NCBI GenBank assembly: GCA_907163345.1
Contig: CAJQUN010000004.1
Location: forward strand, 9,329,235 to 9,393,234
Source of the DNA: Haberlea rhodopensis
Lineage: Eukaryota; Streptophyta; Magnoliopsida; Lamiales; Gesneriaceae
Length of the DNA stretch: 64,000 nucleotides
Direction of reading: 5' to 3'
The stretch's first letter is position 1. Each line of letters opens with the position of its first letter. The position numbers and the translations under genes are program-made. Positions 11,848-24,115 of this stretch are shown in pieces. Below the pieces are notes generated by a model that saw nothing but the letters and a program-made list of their open reading frames with translations, was not told the origin of the DNA and searched no databases.

Positions 11848-13330
11848 AATGCTCTTTGGGAACAAAATTGAGGTGCACGACAACGTAGGGGGAGTAACTG
11901 GTCTAACTAAATTTCCTAGTATCCTGCTCTTGGTAACTGCTGAATCGGGTCAAAAGGCTATTCGAGAAAATTCAATTAATGCTTAATGATGTATAAGAAT
12001 TATTAGCGAAATCGATAGTCTATTTCAATATTTTTACGGATTAAAACATAATATTTATATAAGAGATATATAATATCACACCTCAAAATATGATATGCAC
12101 ATAAAAATATGAGTTAAATTAATTTTAAAATTATTATTTTTGTAATATTTTTTGTTATAGCTTAGAATTTCTTCATAACTTATTTAAATTATATTAATAT
12201 CTATGTTATTTTTAAGTGCAAATACCCCTATATTTTATTTAGGTATATTTTACCCTCTCAATAGTAAAATTAATATTTTAAAATGTAATTCAAAGCACAT
12301 AGGCATAAGAAGTTGTGTTACAAATTATATTTGGAGGGAGTGTTTTGAACATATTTACAAAACCATAAATAGATAATCTATATATTTTAAAACTGGGGAT
12401 AAATTGTCTATTTGAAAAATTATAATAGGTTACGTGTTTCAATTCTCATCAATTAGTTAAACAATTCAACCATTTGCAAACTACTAAACAATCATAACTG
12501 AACTTCTATTACTTCTATAAAAGCTACGATATCAGCAGTCATCTTAAATAAACTCCAACGCCTTTCCTGACCAAATCAGAGAAACAAAAATCAAAGAATC
12601 CGGGAACTAGGTGACAATCTTCCTCCTCGGAGTATCATTTATTTATTTTTAATGTTATTATTATATATAGATTTTCCTCCTTCAAATGATTTTTTTAAAT
12701 CTTTTATCAACATTTTTTTATTAATTTCCACTATCCTTTAATATATGGTTGCAGTTGATGACTGAAGTCGAGTTCAATTAAGCGACTTCTGTTGGAAATT
12801 TTTGATGAAATAATCTAGCATCAAAAAGTTGGGAAAAAATATCAACGAGGATTTGCCATGCACGAAGCGGTCGATCGTGCCTTGTGCCGATTTTTAAAAA
12901 GGGTGTGCCCCTTAAAGTGCAAGTGCGTTTTTCATGTAATGATGCTTCTAAATGATATCTTTTGATGACATCCATTGCTCTTGTATAAATAGACGACCCT
13001 CTTCGATTAAACACATCTTTTACAGATTAAAACACAAGAATAAAGATCAAAATCTGTGCATCTTGTTCATCATCTTTCATTTTCAAAGTTTGAGTACCTT
13101 TAAACATTTGTGGTCCAAGGATTCGTGATTTGAAGTACTTCTATCACGAATTATAGTCGTATCTTGGGAAATGAATTGCCATTGAAACCGTCAGCATCAT
13201 TATAAGGTGATAACGTTTTAAGAACGGAAATTATAAATCCCACCTCGATGATCATCATTTTGAGCCTTGTTACTTGCTTGATATCATTCCAAAGATACAA
13301 ATATCCTGAATTCTTCAACTTGAATTGTTG
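11848..13330. other. intergenic; possible solo LTR fragment at 12790-13330
   Basis: No gene is seen in 11848-12780. The interval 12790-13330 starts TGTTGGAAA and carries a plus-strand TATAAATAGA (about 12984-12993) followed by a leader-like region, which resembles an LTR promoter. No partner LTR or clean end was found. The minus-strand open frame at 12778-13014 has no known motif. Confidence 0.3.
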
Positions 13331-13733
13331 TACTAGTGGGGAAACATCATCATGATAGAGGGCCAGAGATTAATGGAGATTTAAGTTTTCTGTCAGGGGC
13401 AAAGAAATGAAGGAGGGGGTACCGAAAGGAAAGATGATGATTTTTCTTAGCTTCACCATTTCTTCTGAGAGGGGAACCAGCTTTCTTCTTTGGTGATGCA
13501 CGCTCCAGTGCTTCACCATAAAATATTTTTCCATTCAATTGGTTTTGTTCTTGTATCATAGAAATACACTGTAATTCATAATTCATGGATATTGATAGTG
13601 AAAATTATATTGGACAAGATCCCCTCATTTTTCCCTAATTTTGAAAGCGTTGAAAGCTTTCCACGCAAAAAAAATACCGGTGTCCCGTTTAATAACTGCA
13701 TATTTAGTAATTATCACATTTTTTGGGTGGCAC
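13331..13733. repeat. direct repeat copy 1 (about 0.4 kb)
   Basis: Starts TACTAGTGGGGAAACATCAT and is repeated in the same orientation at 17090-17475, with many small substitutions and short indels (high similarity by eye). The two copies flank 3.4 kb of repeat-rich DNA. It has no LTR-like TG..CA ends or primer site, so I do not call it an LTR. Confidence 0.8.
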
Positions 13734-14650
13734 CATTTGACACTGTATGTGGGAAACGTGAGCGAAAGACGTTGAGATCTGGGGAGGATGACGATGATTG
13801 GAGGGTGGCAACTCTTTTGGGGAGATGGGCTTTTCTGAGTTCTTGAGAAACCATGGGGGAGAATGAAAAAGGTTGGTTGCACAGCTACCATGGGGGGAAG
13901 AAAAGCTCCATTAGAAGTCCCAAATGAAACTTCCATTTTTCCTCAACCTCATCCATCATCCGTTGTGGCTTCTCCAAGCATCGCCCTTGGACTGAGCTAT
14001 TAGATCGTTCCTCCTTTTCCCGCTCGTGCTGCTCTCAATCTTCGAAGATCAGATGGTGAAATCGACGCCTCAAAGCTGAACAAGAATCTCAGACTAATTG
14101 TGGCTTTTGGGTGTTGTCAGAACATGGTTTTCAATATTTATAATAGCTCCACTTGCTGATGCTTCTTGCCATGAGGTGGAGCAAAGATTTGATGGATCAA
14201 TGTCTTAGTGCTAAAGGAATCAATGCTTAAATGGCTATGGAGTACTGTCAAAGTTTCAGGCAGATGTTCAAATCAGCCCTTTGTCACTCTCCGAAAAAGT
14301 TGCATGTGGTGATCATCACATTTGTGCCGTAAGAAAACAAGAATTCTCCTCTACTCCAACCTCACGCACCCATGGTTGCTGTCTCCATTGTTCTTTCTGA
14401 CTTCTTCAATAGCAAAAATTACAATAAAGCTGCTCTGAAAAAAAATATCCGAAACTGTTGACTCCGAAGAAATCCAAGACCCATATTTCCTTCTTTCTCC
14501 AACCAAAAGCTTACTGCTTCAACAATTCAGGCAGCCATAGCCCAATCAACACACAAGAGAGAATCACTATTGAAGCCACCTAATAGCGCATGGAATCTGC
14601 ATGTCACTACCACACCTTTGGCTCATGGCATACGGGCTCTAGTTTGAGAC
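13734..14650. other. no intact gene; possible degraded coding fragment
   Basis: Between direct repeat copy 1 and a CGAG-rich element. 13930-14400 has a more balanced base composition than its surroundings and short open stretches in several frames, all broken by stops. It may be an old gene fragment. I recognise no domain. Confidence 0.3.
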
Positions 14651-15060
14651 TGCTCGAAAAATATTCGATTCGTATTTGAAATTATCGAATTCGAGCCGAA
14701 CTCGAATATGTTCGAACTATTTTTCGAGCCGAACTCGAGCCTAAATTATTTTGTTCGATAGCTCTCGAGCCACTCGCTAGCTTTAATATTTTATTAATAT
14801 ATTAATGTTATATTAAATAAATATATTTCGAGCCTTTCGAGTATTTATTTTTGAGTAATAGTTCGAATAGCTCGCGAGCATGTTCGAATTTTCGAGCCGA
14901 ACGCGAGCTCGAGCTTTAATTGGAGCCGAACTCGAGCCAAAATTTTTAAATTATTCGAACTTTGAATCGAGCTCGAACTTGAATAGGCTTATTTCGAGCC
15001 GAATTCGAGCCTTAAAATTTCCTTCATATTCGACGCGATTCGGTTCGTTTACACCCATAT
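14651..15060. repeat. degenerate TTCGAGCCGAACTCGAG repeat element
   Basis: The words TTCGAGCC, CGAACTCGAG and CGAGCTCGA recur many times in both orientations across about 400 bp. The right edge ends with ATTCGGTTCGTTTACACCCA, a common end of AT/CG-patterned plant non-autonomous elements. A transposon relic is likely. No target duplication was found. Confidence 0.55.
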
Positions 15061-15574
15061 TTGAGACAACCGTGAGCCTGCCCGTCAATTATCGCTTGAC
15101 TAACCCGCCTCTTTGACTTAGGAATCAAGTCATAGTAGTTTTACATCGAGCTTTGGAAATATGATATTTGGCTATGTGCACCTTGCCTATACTCGACTCT
15201 TGTCACTTATGCGCACATTAGCTCGAAACATCGAGCCAAATCTAGCATTAAGGAGCCAATTTGGGAATTTCATCCATAATTTGGACTTCGGCAGTCGATA
15301 TCTACTTTGGCCAAACATGTGATACTCAATATTTGGCCTAAAATTTATCCCTCAACAATTGACTTCGACTTTGGTGCTCAGTCTCCATACTTTTATTATG
15401 GTTCTTCTCCATGTCCAATCGGTATTTTACTTTGTCATATATGTTTTAGTTCCACAGTGTTTTTTCAAATATATCATCTCAAGCTCAAGTATTACAGCTC
15501 GGACATGCAATCTAGCAGTAAGACCATATTGGATAGTTCAGGCGTCTAGCAGTAAGACCCTATTGGATGTTCAA

Positions 15575-16165
15575 CCGAGCTATGGTTACCCCGAGCTCAT
15601 TTGTCTTGGTCATACCAAGAGCCATTCAGGGGTGGTTTACCCAGCCTGTCGCGGTTACATCCGACAGAGGATCAACCGTGCTATGGTTACGCTGAGCTCA
15701 TTTGCCTTGGTTATGCCAATTGTCATTCATGGGTGGTTTAGCAAGCATGTCGTGGTTACGTCCGACAGAGGATCAGCCAAGCTATGGTTACGCCGAGCTC
15801 AACTGCCTTGGTTACGCCAAGTGCCATTCAAGGGTGGTTTACACATCATGTCGCAGTTACATCCGACAGAGGATTAGCCGAGCTATGATTGCGCCGAGCT
15901 CATTTGCCTTGGTTACACCAAGTGACATTCATGAGTGGTTTACCCAACATGTCATGGTTACGCCCGACAGAGTATCAGTCGCGCTATGGTTACGCCGAGC
16001 TCATTTGCCTTGGTTACGCCAAGTGTCACAGGGATGGTTTACCCAACCTGTCGTGGTTACGCCCGACAGATGATCTATCACCCGAGCTATGGTTACACCA
16101 AGCTCTTTGCCTTGGTTTCTCCAGGCAAATTTCAGTCAGGGGTTTTCACCCAACCTACTAAGGTT
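15575..16165. repeat. 101-bp tandem repeat, about 6 copies
   Basis: The word CTATGGTTA (with variants) recurs at about 15579, 15681, 15782, 15883, 15984 and 16087, a spacing of 101-103 bases. Each unit also contains CGAGCTCATTTGCCTTGGTT, GGTGGTTTACCCA and a CCGACAGAGGATCA segment. Long overlapping open frames here (for example 15359-15877) are translations of the repeat in different phases, not genes. Confidence 0.9.
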
Positions 16166-16189
16166 AGGCCTTGCAGATGATCAAAACGT

Positions 16190-16680
16190 GTTTTATTTGC
16201 TCCAATTCTGGATGTCAAACAAACTTTATTTGCTCCATATATTGATTACATCTTGAGTTTAACTATATTTTATTCGCTCCTCAGCTCGGGATATTTATCA
16301 GAACATGAGAACTTTATTTGCTCTTATTTACTATCTCTAGAGTCAGATCAGACGAGTATTATTTGCTCATATTTATTATCTCTGTCCAGATCGGACGAGC
16401 CTTATCTACTCAGGACATTTATTATTTTGCGAGTCCAGACGAGCTTTATTTGCTCACATTTCATTAATTCTGGAATTCAGTTGGGTTTTACCTGCTCGGA
16501 TTGATTGAACTTTATATGCTCAGGATATTTATTAATTCCGGAGCTCGGATTTTTCTTACCTCGGGATTTTCGATGAGCTTTATTTGCTCAAGGATGCTTA
16601 ATATCGCGTGACTTCAGATAAGTTTTATTTGCTCGGGATATCTCTGGATTAATTTTGGTCTTGGTATTGGGCAGCTCGGG
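16190..16680. repeat. degenerate CTTTATTTGCTC repeat block
   Basis: About ten variants of CTTTATTTGCTC occur, alternating with GAGCTCGGGATATTTATTA-like words, at irregular spacing directly after the 101-bp tandem array. The two probably belong to one repetitive element spanning roughly 15.1-17.1 kb. Confidence 0.65.
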
Positions 16681-17089
16681 ATCCTCGATCACCTCAGTCA
16701 GCTCGGAATTCTTAATCGCCTCCTACCCAGTCCTGACCTGCTACGATTGACTTGAGCTCTCATTGTTATAGTTGACCTGAGCTCTCATTACTATGATTAT
16801 GTCAATTCCTCGTTAGGGTTATATCAGTTGCCTACTTTATCAAGGATCGTCACCGACTTGTTATGACTCTACTGACAACATGACTTCTGAACTCTGCATC
16901 GTTGAGATGAGCTACACTTATTATGCAGATCATACCAGTCCATCTATGAGAATATCAGTTCATCTTAGTATTTGGAATCGACTTGGAAGTTCAAAAGTTC
17001 CGAGAAGGGCGCGCAAATAGTTCTAGTCTAATGCTTGAGTCGAGACAGCGAGCTGCACTCTAGCTCGACTAGATGGGAGGCTAGTATTA

Positions 17090-17475
17090 TACTAGTGAGG
17101 AAACATCATCATGATAGAGGGGCCAGAGATTAATGGAGATTTAATTTTCTGTCGGACAAAGAAATGAAGGAGAGGGTACCGAAAGGAAATATGATGGTTT
17201 TTCTTAGCTTCACCATTTCTTCTGAGATGGGAACCATCTTTCTTCTTCGGTGATGCACGCTCCCGTGCTTCTCCATAAAATATTTTTCTCCTTCAATTGG
17301 TTTTGTTCTTGTATCATAGAAATACACTGTAATTAATGGATATTGATAGTGGAAATTATATTGGACTATGTCCAGTGTTTTTCCCTTCATTTTGGTATTT
17401 TTCACGTAAAAAAATACCAGTGTCCCATTTAATTACTGCATATTCAGTAATTATCGCATTTTTTGGTGGTAACAT
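17090..17475. repeat. direct repeat copy 2 (about 0.4 kb)
   Basis: Same sequence and orientation as 13331-13733, beginning ACTAGTGAGGAAACATCATC and ending near a TAATTATCGCATTTTTTGG segment. It follows the tandem and degenerate repeats immediately, which supports a single event linking the two copies. Confidence 0.8.
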
Positions 17476-17767
17476 GAATCTTTTTTTTTTTTGTTGTCAT
17501 CGATCAAGCTGAGGACCAATATTGTGCATGTTTTCAATCTTTTGTAGGTCAAAGTGTCTTTTTTTTTTTATTGAGCATATTATTTTTTTATTTTTTATTA
17601 AGAACTCAAAAGAGGGGGACATGAACCACAACCTCCTGGATTACAAGATGAAACATCTTATGAGAAATCAAATAATACATTTTCTGGAGGAAGGCAAACC
17701 TAATTTATCTAAATATAACTCTCCTTTTTGCATTTATTGGAAGCTTATGAAAAGAGTAACCTTGGAG

Positions 17768-18134
17768 TAGGGCTGCTTAACAGATCGGTCCTGTTCCGGA
17801 TCCGATAATCTCAGAACTGGTCCGATCCGTCAAGGAACCGAAATCCGGAACCGAATTTTTTTTTATATTTTTTCGAGGATATAGTTATCTAAATAAAAAA
17901 AATTAATTTTTTTTAAAAAATAACGGATCCGGTTCCGGTTTCGGTTCATCCCAGAACCGGATCCATTGGTCCGGAACCGGTAAGATACCGTATACGAAAC
18001 GGTAGAACCGATCTCGGTATCTTACCGGTTTCGGACCGATTAGGAACCGGTTAGCCAAGTTCCGGTTTCGAATCGGGCTAACCAGTCCGGTTTTGGGTCG
18101 GGTCCGGATTGACTCGGCCCGTTAAGCAGCCCTA
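17768..18134. mobile_element. hAT-like MITE with 8-bp target duplication
   Basis: The ends are inverted repeats: TAGGGCTGCTTAA at the left and TTAAGCAGCCCTA at the right. They are flanked by CCTTGGAG (17760-17767) and CCTGGGAG (18135-18142), matching at 7 of 8 bases, the size expected for hAT insertion. The 367-bp interior is full of CCGGTTCCGG-type words and is non-coding. Confidence 0.88.
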
Positions 18135-18142
18135 CCTGGGAG

Positions 18143-19521
18143 TTCATATTGTTGCAGCTATAATTTGCTAAGTAATCAGCAACCTTGTTCGCCTTGCTTC
18201 CAGTGACTCACCGAATGAAAATGATATTGTAATGAGAGTAGCTCTTCAAACTCGAATGAAGTTGACCAAATACCTGATGTTTGCTCTTTTAAGATTTGTA
18301 CCAGCAGCAAATTCGATAATGTCGTGATTAATGCAAAGCCGAACTCCATGTATTAAGGCATTAGCTTCTCCCCGGACACTAATCATCTTGCTGGAGAATC
18401 CAAATCATAATCAAAACTATAATTGAATTAAGAATAAAAATATAATTTGTACCAGCAGCAAAGTGATTGAATACTAAAAAAACTCAAGAAATCTAATCGA
18501 AACCATAATTGAACTGCGTCTGATATTGTCCTCATTTATAAACCTCATTTATTAATTAAAACGATCGGGCTAATAAGTGGACAGAGTATTCGAAACAATA
18601 ACAAGAAATTACTCCAATTGGAATCGATATACACACGAGCTATGCAAGCTGCAGGATTCAAATTTTGGTTAAATAGAGCAAGCAAGACTCGAGGTTGCTA
18701 CATGTTTACAAAGTACAATTGGAGCCAAAAATTGTCAGAACCACTTTTGGGGTCTGAGCTATCCATAATGTACATTGTGACGGTTTGGGTCCAGATCCAT
18801 ACAAACACGAATGCACAATTGACTTCTATAGTAATACTTCACACATCCATTATCGTTTTACGAAAATGGTTAATCTAGTTGTTATAAATTATTTTATATC
18901 TTCAACTTTTACTCATGTGGATATACAAAAATACTATGAATTAGTTCAGAAAATTCTAACTTGTCGGTGCAAATTAATTGAACCTTTCACGTCGAACCAT
19001 TTCCGTCCTTGGATCATGTTAGCCTTATTTAAGATTTGGGTCCCCATCAATAAAGAACACTAACAACCTAGAAAAGACCTCAAACTACAATAACTAAAAG
19101 AGAAAACCCATGTGATCACAGTTGAATCTTCAAATTAATCATTTATGTGAACGAGTACTTTCGTAAAATATAAACAAGAAACTGGTTTAAAAATTGTGTG
19201 AAAGAAATTAAATGTATTAAATAAAGAAAATCAAAAAAAGTATGAGAATTTAAGTTATAATCTGAGCATGCTTTAGGTAAAATCTTTAATGGCTTAGATC
19301 TAAACGGTGCATTTGAAATCCATTATAATTACTATTGAAATGTTTAATTTGATACATTGTAGATTTGAAATCACTTAAATTTAATCAATCATCATTTCAA
19401 ATCGATCAATCAACACGCGAACTATGAGTTGATACAATAACTAAGATTATCCAATGTATAATGAGTTTGTAGTTTGTAATTTAAGTACCTCAAAATCAAA
19501 TCCTTGATGAACTCATGGACC
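18143..19521. other. intergenic, no gene seen
   Basis: AT-rich spacer upstream of the GDSL gene. Small open frames at 18618-19063 show no recognisable domain. Confidence 0.4.
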
Positions 19522-19600
19522 TATCCCAGTTGGTAAGAGCTTACCTCCATTTTGGAGAGACTTGAGTTCGAGTCTCATGTGCGAAAAAATATTTAGCATT
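19522..19600 (+). repeat. tRNA-derived SINE-like fragment
   Basis: CAGTTGGTAAGAGCTTACC resembles a pol III A box, and GAGTTCGAGTCTC about 45 bases later resembles a B box (GGTTCGANTCC). That spacing is typical of tRNA-derived SINE heads. No full tRNA cloverleaf can be drawn. Confidence 0.55.
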
Positions 19601-19904
19601 TGCCCCCATAAAAAAAATCAAATCCTCGAGTTCAAACAGATCGCAAAATATACATTTGCAAACAATTACAGTATAATAAACTTTATTTACAATGTTTTGG
19701 TTGGTTATGACCATTCTTTTCCTTTTAACCTACTAATAATAATTGCATCTTCCCATTATTAGCTGGAATTTGGAGGCTTTATTCCATATATATACAGCCA
19801 TCCATTTTGCACCAATTCAAGCACAAATACAAATGATCTCCCAAAATAATTAATATTTTTTTCTATTTTTTGCTTAGATTAATTAATATTATTTTCGTGC
19901 TACC

Positions 19905-22127
19905 ATGGGAACAGCTAATTCAAGGAACAACATCAAAAGTTCTGTTGTTTTTGCACTGATGTTGGCACTAGGAAATCTGGTCAATTGCACAGAAGCAAAG
20001 GCATTCTTTGTATTTGGTGACTCATTGGTGGACAATGGCAACAACAACTACCTTGTCACCACCGCAAGAGCCGATTCACCGCCTTACGGCATCGACTACC
20101 CTTCTCATACACCCACAGGCCGCTTCTCCAATGGCCTCAATATCCCTGATATAATTAGTAAAGTTCTTTTGCTAACTATAGTTCATTTTCGTTCTCTGAA
20201 TTGAAATTATGGATTATAGTCCATTGTTTTGCACTATGATTGATGATTAGGTGAAGAGATGGGTTGGGAAGCAACGTTGCCATATTTGAGCCCTGAACTT
20301 AGGGGACAAAAATTACTAATTGGTGCCAACTTTGCTTCCGCTGGAGTTGGGGTACTTAATGACACTGGCATTCAGTTCGTAAGTTTGACGTGTCATCTTG
20401 TTTCGCAAATTTCTCGTTCTAATTTGAACAATTATATCTTCATCCCTTATAAAATTATTGTATTACAATAACACACCTTCTAGTTTGTAAATATATAAGA
20501 AACTTTACAACTACCTACCCTGTGATTTGACATAAAAATACATTGCAGGAGAGATAACTATCATAGTTCAAACTATCGGTCTAAAACGATAATTATGAAA
20601 ACTAGAAGGTGTTTATATGAAGTTCACCCCTTTTATTATTATTAAATAATGCCTAAAAATGGTATATTTATGAAAATAAACCTATATTCATGCAGGTGAA
20701 TATAATTCTGATTTATCAACAGCTAAACTATTTTAAGCAATATCAGCAAAGAGTGAGTGCACTCATTGGAGAAAATGAGACTCGTAAACTAGTGGAAGAA
20801 GCACTCGTTCTGATTACTTTGGGAGGCAATGATTTTGTGAACAATTATTATTTGGTGCCTTATTCTTTCAGATCTCTTCAATATCCACTTCCACATTATG
20901 TCCCGTTTGTGATATCCGAGTATAAGAAAGTGTTACAGGTGAGAATTATATAACTTTCTCCTTTTAAATTTCCTTCAAGATTATTTAGAAATTATAATTT
21001 TCTCGTGATTACAGGGCTTCTCAACCAGAGACGAACTTAAGTGTGACACTAGGGAACTGCCGCCTCAAAAAAAAAAAATTCCCTTTAGAAAGTTGTTTTT
21101 TTTAAAATTTGTATTTTTGCCCCAAAAAATGATATTGTGCCGCCAAAATTATATTATGTCCTTATATTTTGACACCTTAAATTTTTTTGTCCTCCATCTT
21201 TTATAGTATTACATTTTGCCCCCCTGAATTAAAGTTCTACATTCGCCCATGTTGTCAACTATGCAGAGATTATATAATTTCGGAGCTCGACGGGTTTTAG
21301 TCATGGGAACGGGACCATTAGGGTGTGTGCCTGCAGAATTGGCACAACATAGTGTGAATGGTGAATGTGCGGAAGAATTACAGCTCGCAGCATCACTCTT
21401 CAACCCCCAATTGGTTCAAATGCTTGATCAACTCAATCAAGATATTGGTGATGATGTCTTTATTGCTGCAAACACTAATCAAATGCACTTGGATTTCATT
21501 TCCAATCCTCGAAATTTTGGTAATTAGCTCAATCTCGTTGAATATTGAAAACACTTAATACATTCAAAACCAGTTGGCAATGAGTGGAGTAGTTCATGTA
21601 TCTTATAAACAGCTAGCATAGCTTGTAAACTCCTAGTGTGGTACAATTCTCACGTCCTCCTCAATTATGTAAGTCAAACACGTGGACTGATAACACATGT
21701 GACGGTGAGCATGCGGGATGAGTAACCAATAGCATTAAAAGCCTGTTATGACACCATGTTAATAATACACGGGTTCCAACTCAAAACCAATTGGAATGAA
21801 TGGAGTAGTTCATTATCTTATAAAGAGCTAGCATGACTTGTAAACTCACAGTGTCAGACAATTCTCAACACATTATTTCATTTTGTGTGTACAGGATTTA
21901 CGACCTCAAAGACAGCTTGTTGTGGGCAAGGCCCATATAATGGAATTGGGCTTTGTACTCCATTTTCGAACTTATGTCCAAATAGGGATGAGTACGTGTT
22001 TTGGGATCCATTTCACCCATCAGAACGAGCCAATAGACTCATAGTCCATCAGATATTATCCGGGACCAAAACTTACATGCACCCAATGAATCTCAGGACT
22101 ATCATGGCTTTGGATTCCAGTGCCTGA
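19905..22127 (+). CDS. GDSL esterase/lipase, 5 exons
   Basis: Exons 19905-20157, 20251-20378, 20696-20938, 21267-21519 and 21895-22127 join in phase to 369 residues, all with GT..AG introns. The N-terminus is hydrophobic (SSVVFALMLALGNLV), a likely secretion signal. Block I FVFGDSLVDNGNNNY has the nucleophile Ser40. GANFASAG (block II), LGGNDFVNNY (block III) and DPFHPSE with Asp330 and His333 (block V) complete an SGNH hydrolase catalytic set. The sequence is closest to Arabidopsis At5g33370 and LTL1-type GDSL enzymes, which are extracellular esterases linked to cutin, wax or stress responses. The exact substrate is unknown. Introns 3 and 4 contain repetitive sequence, but the coding sequence is unbroken. 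Confidence 0.94.
21565..21880 (+). repeat. dispersed repeat in GDSL intron 4, two partial copies
   Basis: The segment with AGTTGGCAATGAGTGGAGTA, CTTATAAA..AGCTAGCAT and CTTGTAAACTC (about 21571-21650) recurs, diverged, at about 21780-21870. Between them lies GTGACGGTGAGCATGCGGGA. The same words occur inverted at 6320-6490, so this is a mobile repeat family with an internal or terminal direct repeat inserted in the intron. Confidence 0.65.
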
Positions 22128-22918
22128 GCTGTACTTTCTCTTAAAAGAGAGAGATGATATACGAATCTCAATTACTTGTACTTTATGTACATTATCTTGT
22201 ACTTTAGCTAGAAAATTATTGTTTTTTTCCCCTTTTGACAATTGTGACATAAAAGAAGCAAGATAATAAACTTTGAATTTTAAATAATTAATGTATTATT
22301 TATATCATGTGCCCATTATTAAATATAACTAACATCTTAATTGATTTGATAAATGTCATATGCATTTTAAAGAGTAAACTGAACTGGATTGTTACCGAAA
22401 AATTGCGACGATAATGATATTACAACTTCATAGAACAATTGTTTCACTTAACACGCGGATTTTATGTCCTCATGCCTCACGAAAGAAAGGTCATATGGGT
22501 GCCGGAAAAGTTTTATGGTCAAACCCCTCTTGTTTAAGTCGGCACGATTTTAACAAAAATATAAACACTCAATTATTAAATGTGTATAATGAAACATTAC
22601 CTGTGAAAATTATTTCCATCGGGTATATATACTTACTTAGTTCAGCTTGAGCATTAAGGAGTGTAGGTCTTTCCGCTATCACCGCTGAAACATAATTATT
22701 ATTACATCTTGTTTACCTCTTTCCGATCGCAGTTGTCTTGTCATATTACTGCGTAATTTAGGTCGGGTTTGCAATGATTTTATGATTTAAGGATTGCAAG
22801 TTAGGTCAGTAGATCAAGTACAAAGTACTTCGATCTATTTTCTTATTCGACTGCTTCTACCGCTTCACATCAACTCATGTTTATTTCATTTGTTCATGAC
22901 GTGTGGTAACAGTTTTAG
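22128..22918. other. GDSL 3' flank, no gene seen
   Basis: Includes the probable 3' UTR of the GDSL gene followed by spacer. No motif-bearing ORF is present. Confidence 0.4.
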
Positions 22919-23072
22919 GGAAACTTTGTTGCTACCCTTAAGGGCGCAGCCTTCAGGAGCAATATCCACCATCCATATGGAATCTTTTTTTTCTTTTAAA
23001 AAAAAAGATTCCAAATGAACGGTGATGATGCCCCTAAGAGCATTGCCCTTAAGGGCATCATCAAACAAACCC
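22919..23072. mobile_element. fold-back MITE, copy 1
   Basis: A near-palindrome of 154 bp. The left arm (CTACCCTTAAGGGC) and right arm (GCCCTTAAGGGCATCATC) are inverted repeats that meet at an A/T-rich centre with GGAATC and GATTCC. The flanks AGTTTTAG (22911-22918) and AGTTTTAG (23073-23080) form a perfect 8-bp direct repeat, consistent with a target duplication. A second family member lies inverted at 28442-28605. Confidence 0.82.
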
Positions 23073-23539
23073 AGTTTTAGTTACATGTATTCAGTCCTAT
23101 GATTTGTGACACCTTTTGTTGTGACACTATTAAAAAAGTGTTTCAAAAGCAAACAATTGTCACACAAATTAAAATTAAGACAATATGAGTTTGGTGGTTC
23201 TTTCATTTTTGGATACCCACTCCTTTTTTCCCCAGTCCCTCCCGCTTCTCTCACCTACTGACCACTTCCTCCTTTTCTTTTAGAAAACCTTTTATCTCTG
23301 AAAGAACATTTCCCCAAACAACGTTTCTTCGTTTAATGATTTTTGATGGATTTGTTGTAAAATTAAATGCAACTGATAACTATGGTGGATTATAGATAGA
23401 TTAGCTGAATGCGAGATTAACTTAGCATCATCAGGTATATTTTGATTGTATCCAGGGATGTTGGATTGTTACTCGATTGTTGGGAGTACAAATTCTCGTG
23501 GAAGAAAACAGCTTTGCATCAGTATATATGTTTTTTTCC

Positions 23540-24115
23540 CGGGTTCTGCCTAGACCTGACCAAGGTTTGGAATGCCGGTTAGATGGTTCAGAACCGTCGG
23601 TTCGACGGTTCAAAAAAGCTTGACCCTTAACATTAATCTTCATTGACGATTTCGGTTAGGGTTTATGAACTGCAACTTACGATTCCGATTCAGATTCAGA
23701 TTACGGTTAACCAACAGTTACGTTTTGACCCCTATTTTTTAAAAAAAAATATTAAAAGTTGACAAAAATATGTAAAAAGTATTTGAATGTGTTTTTCTCC
23801 ATGAATTAATCATAAAATAAAATGAAATAAACTCAAACTCAAATAATCAAATGTGTAAGATATATTTATTTGATTAATATATATAAACTATAACAATCTA
23901 TTTATATCAACAAAGATCTTATAGTCTAGTGGTTCAAACTAAATATTTAAGTTGTAGGTCATGAGTTCAAATCTACACCATAATATATGTTTTAAATTTT
24001 ACGTGAAAAAAATTAAAATAAACCATAGAACCGACGGTTCACGGGTTAGAAAATTATGACTCTTAATCGGTCTGCCTATAAACAGGTCGGTTACGGGTCC
24101 GACCCATCGAAATAC
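23540..24115. repeat. degenerate inverted-repeat element containing a SINE-like motif
   Basis: GGTTCAGAACCGTCGGTTCG near the left and GAACCGACGGTTCACGG near the right suggest inverted ends of an old non-autonomous element. Inside, TAGTCTAGTGGTTCAAACT (about 23931-23949) and GAGTTCAAATC (about 23963-23973) resemble pol III A and B boxes of a tRNA-derived SINE. The limits are uncertain. Confidence 0.45.

Noticed and set aside
15359..16180. Long overlapping open frames (up to 172 codons)
   Set aside because: They are translations of a 101-bp tandem repeat in different phases. There is no domain and no single conserved frame.
13331..17475. Direct repeats as a pair of LTRs
   Set aside because: No TG..CA ends, no primer site after the left copy, no polypurine tract, and no retrotransposon protein between.
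19522..19600. A functional tRNA gene
   Set aside because: A- and B-box-like words are present, but no cloverleaf or acceptor stem can be paired. SINE-like at best.
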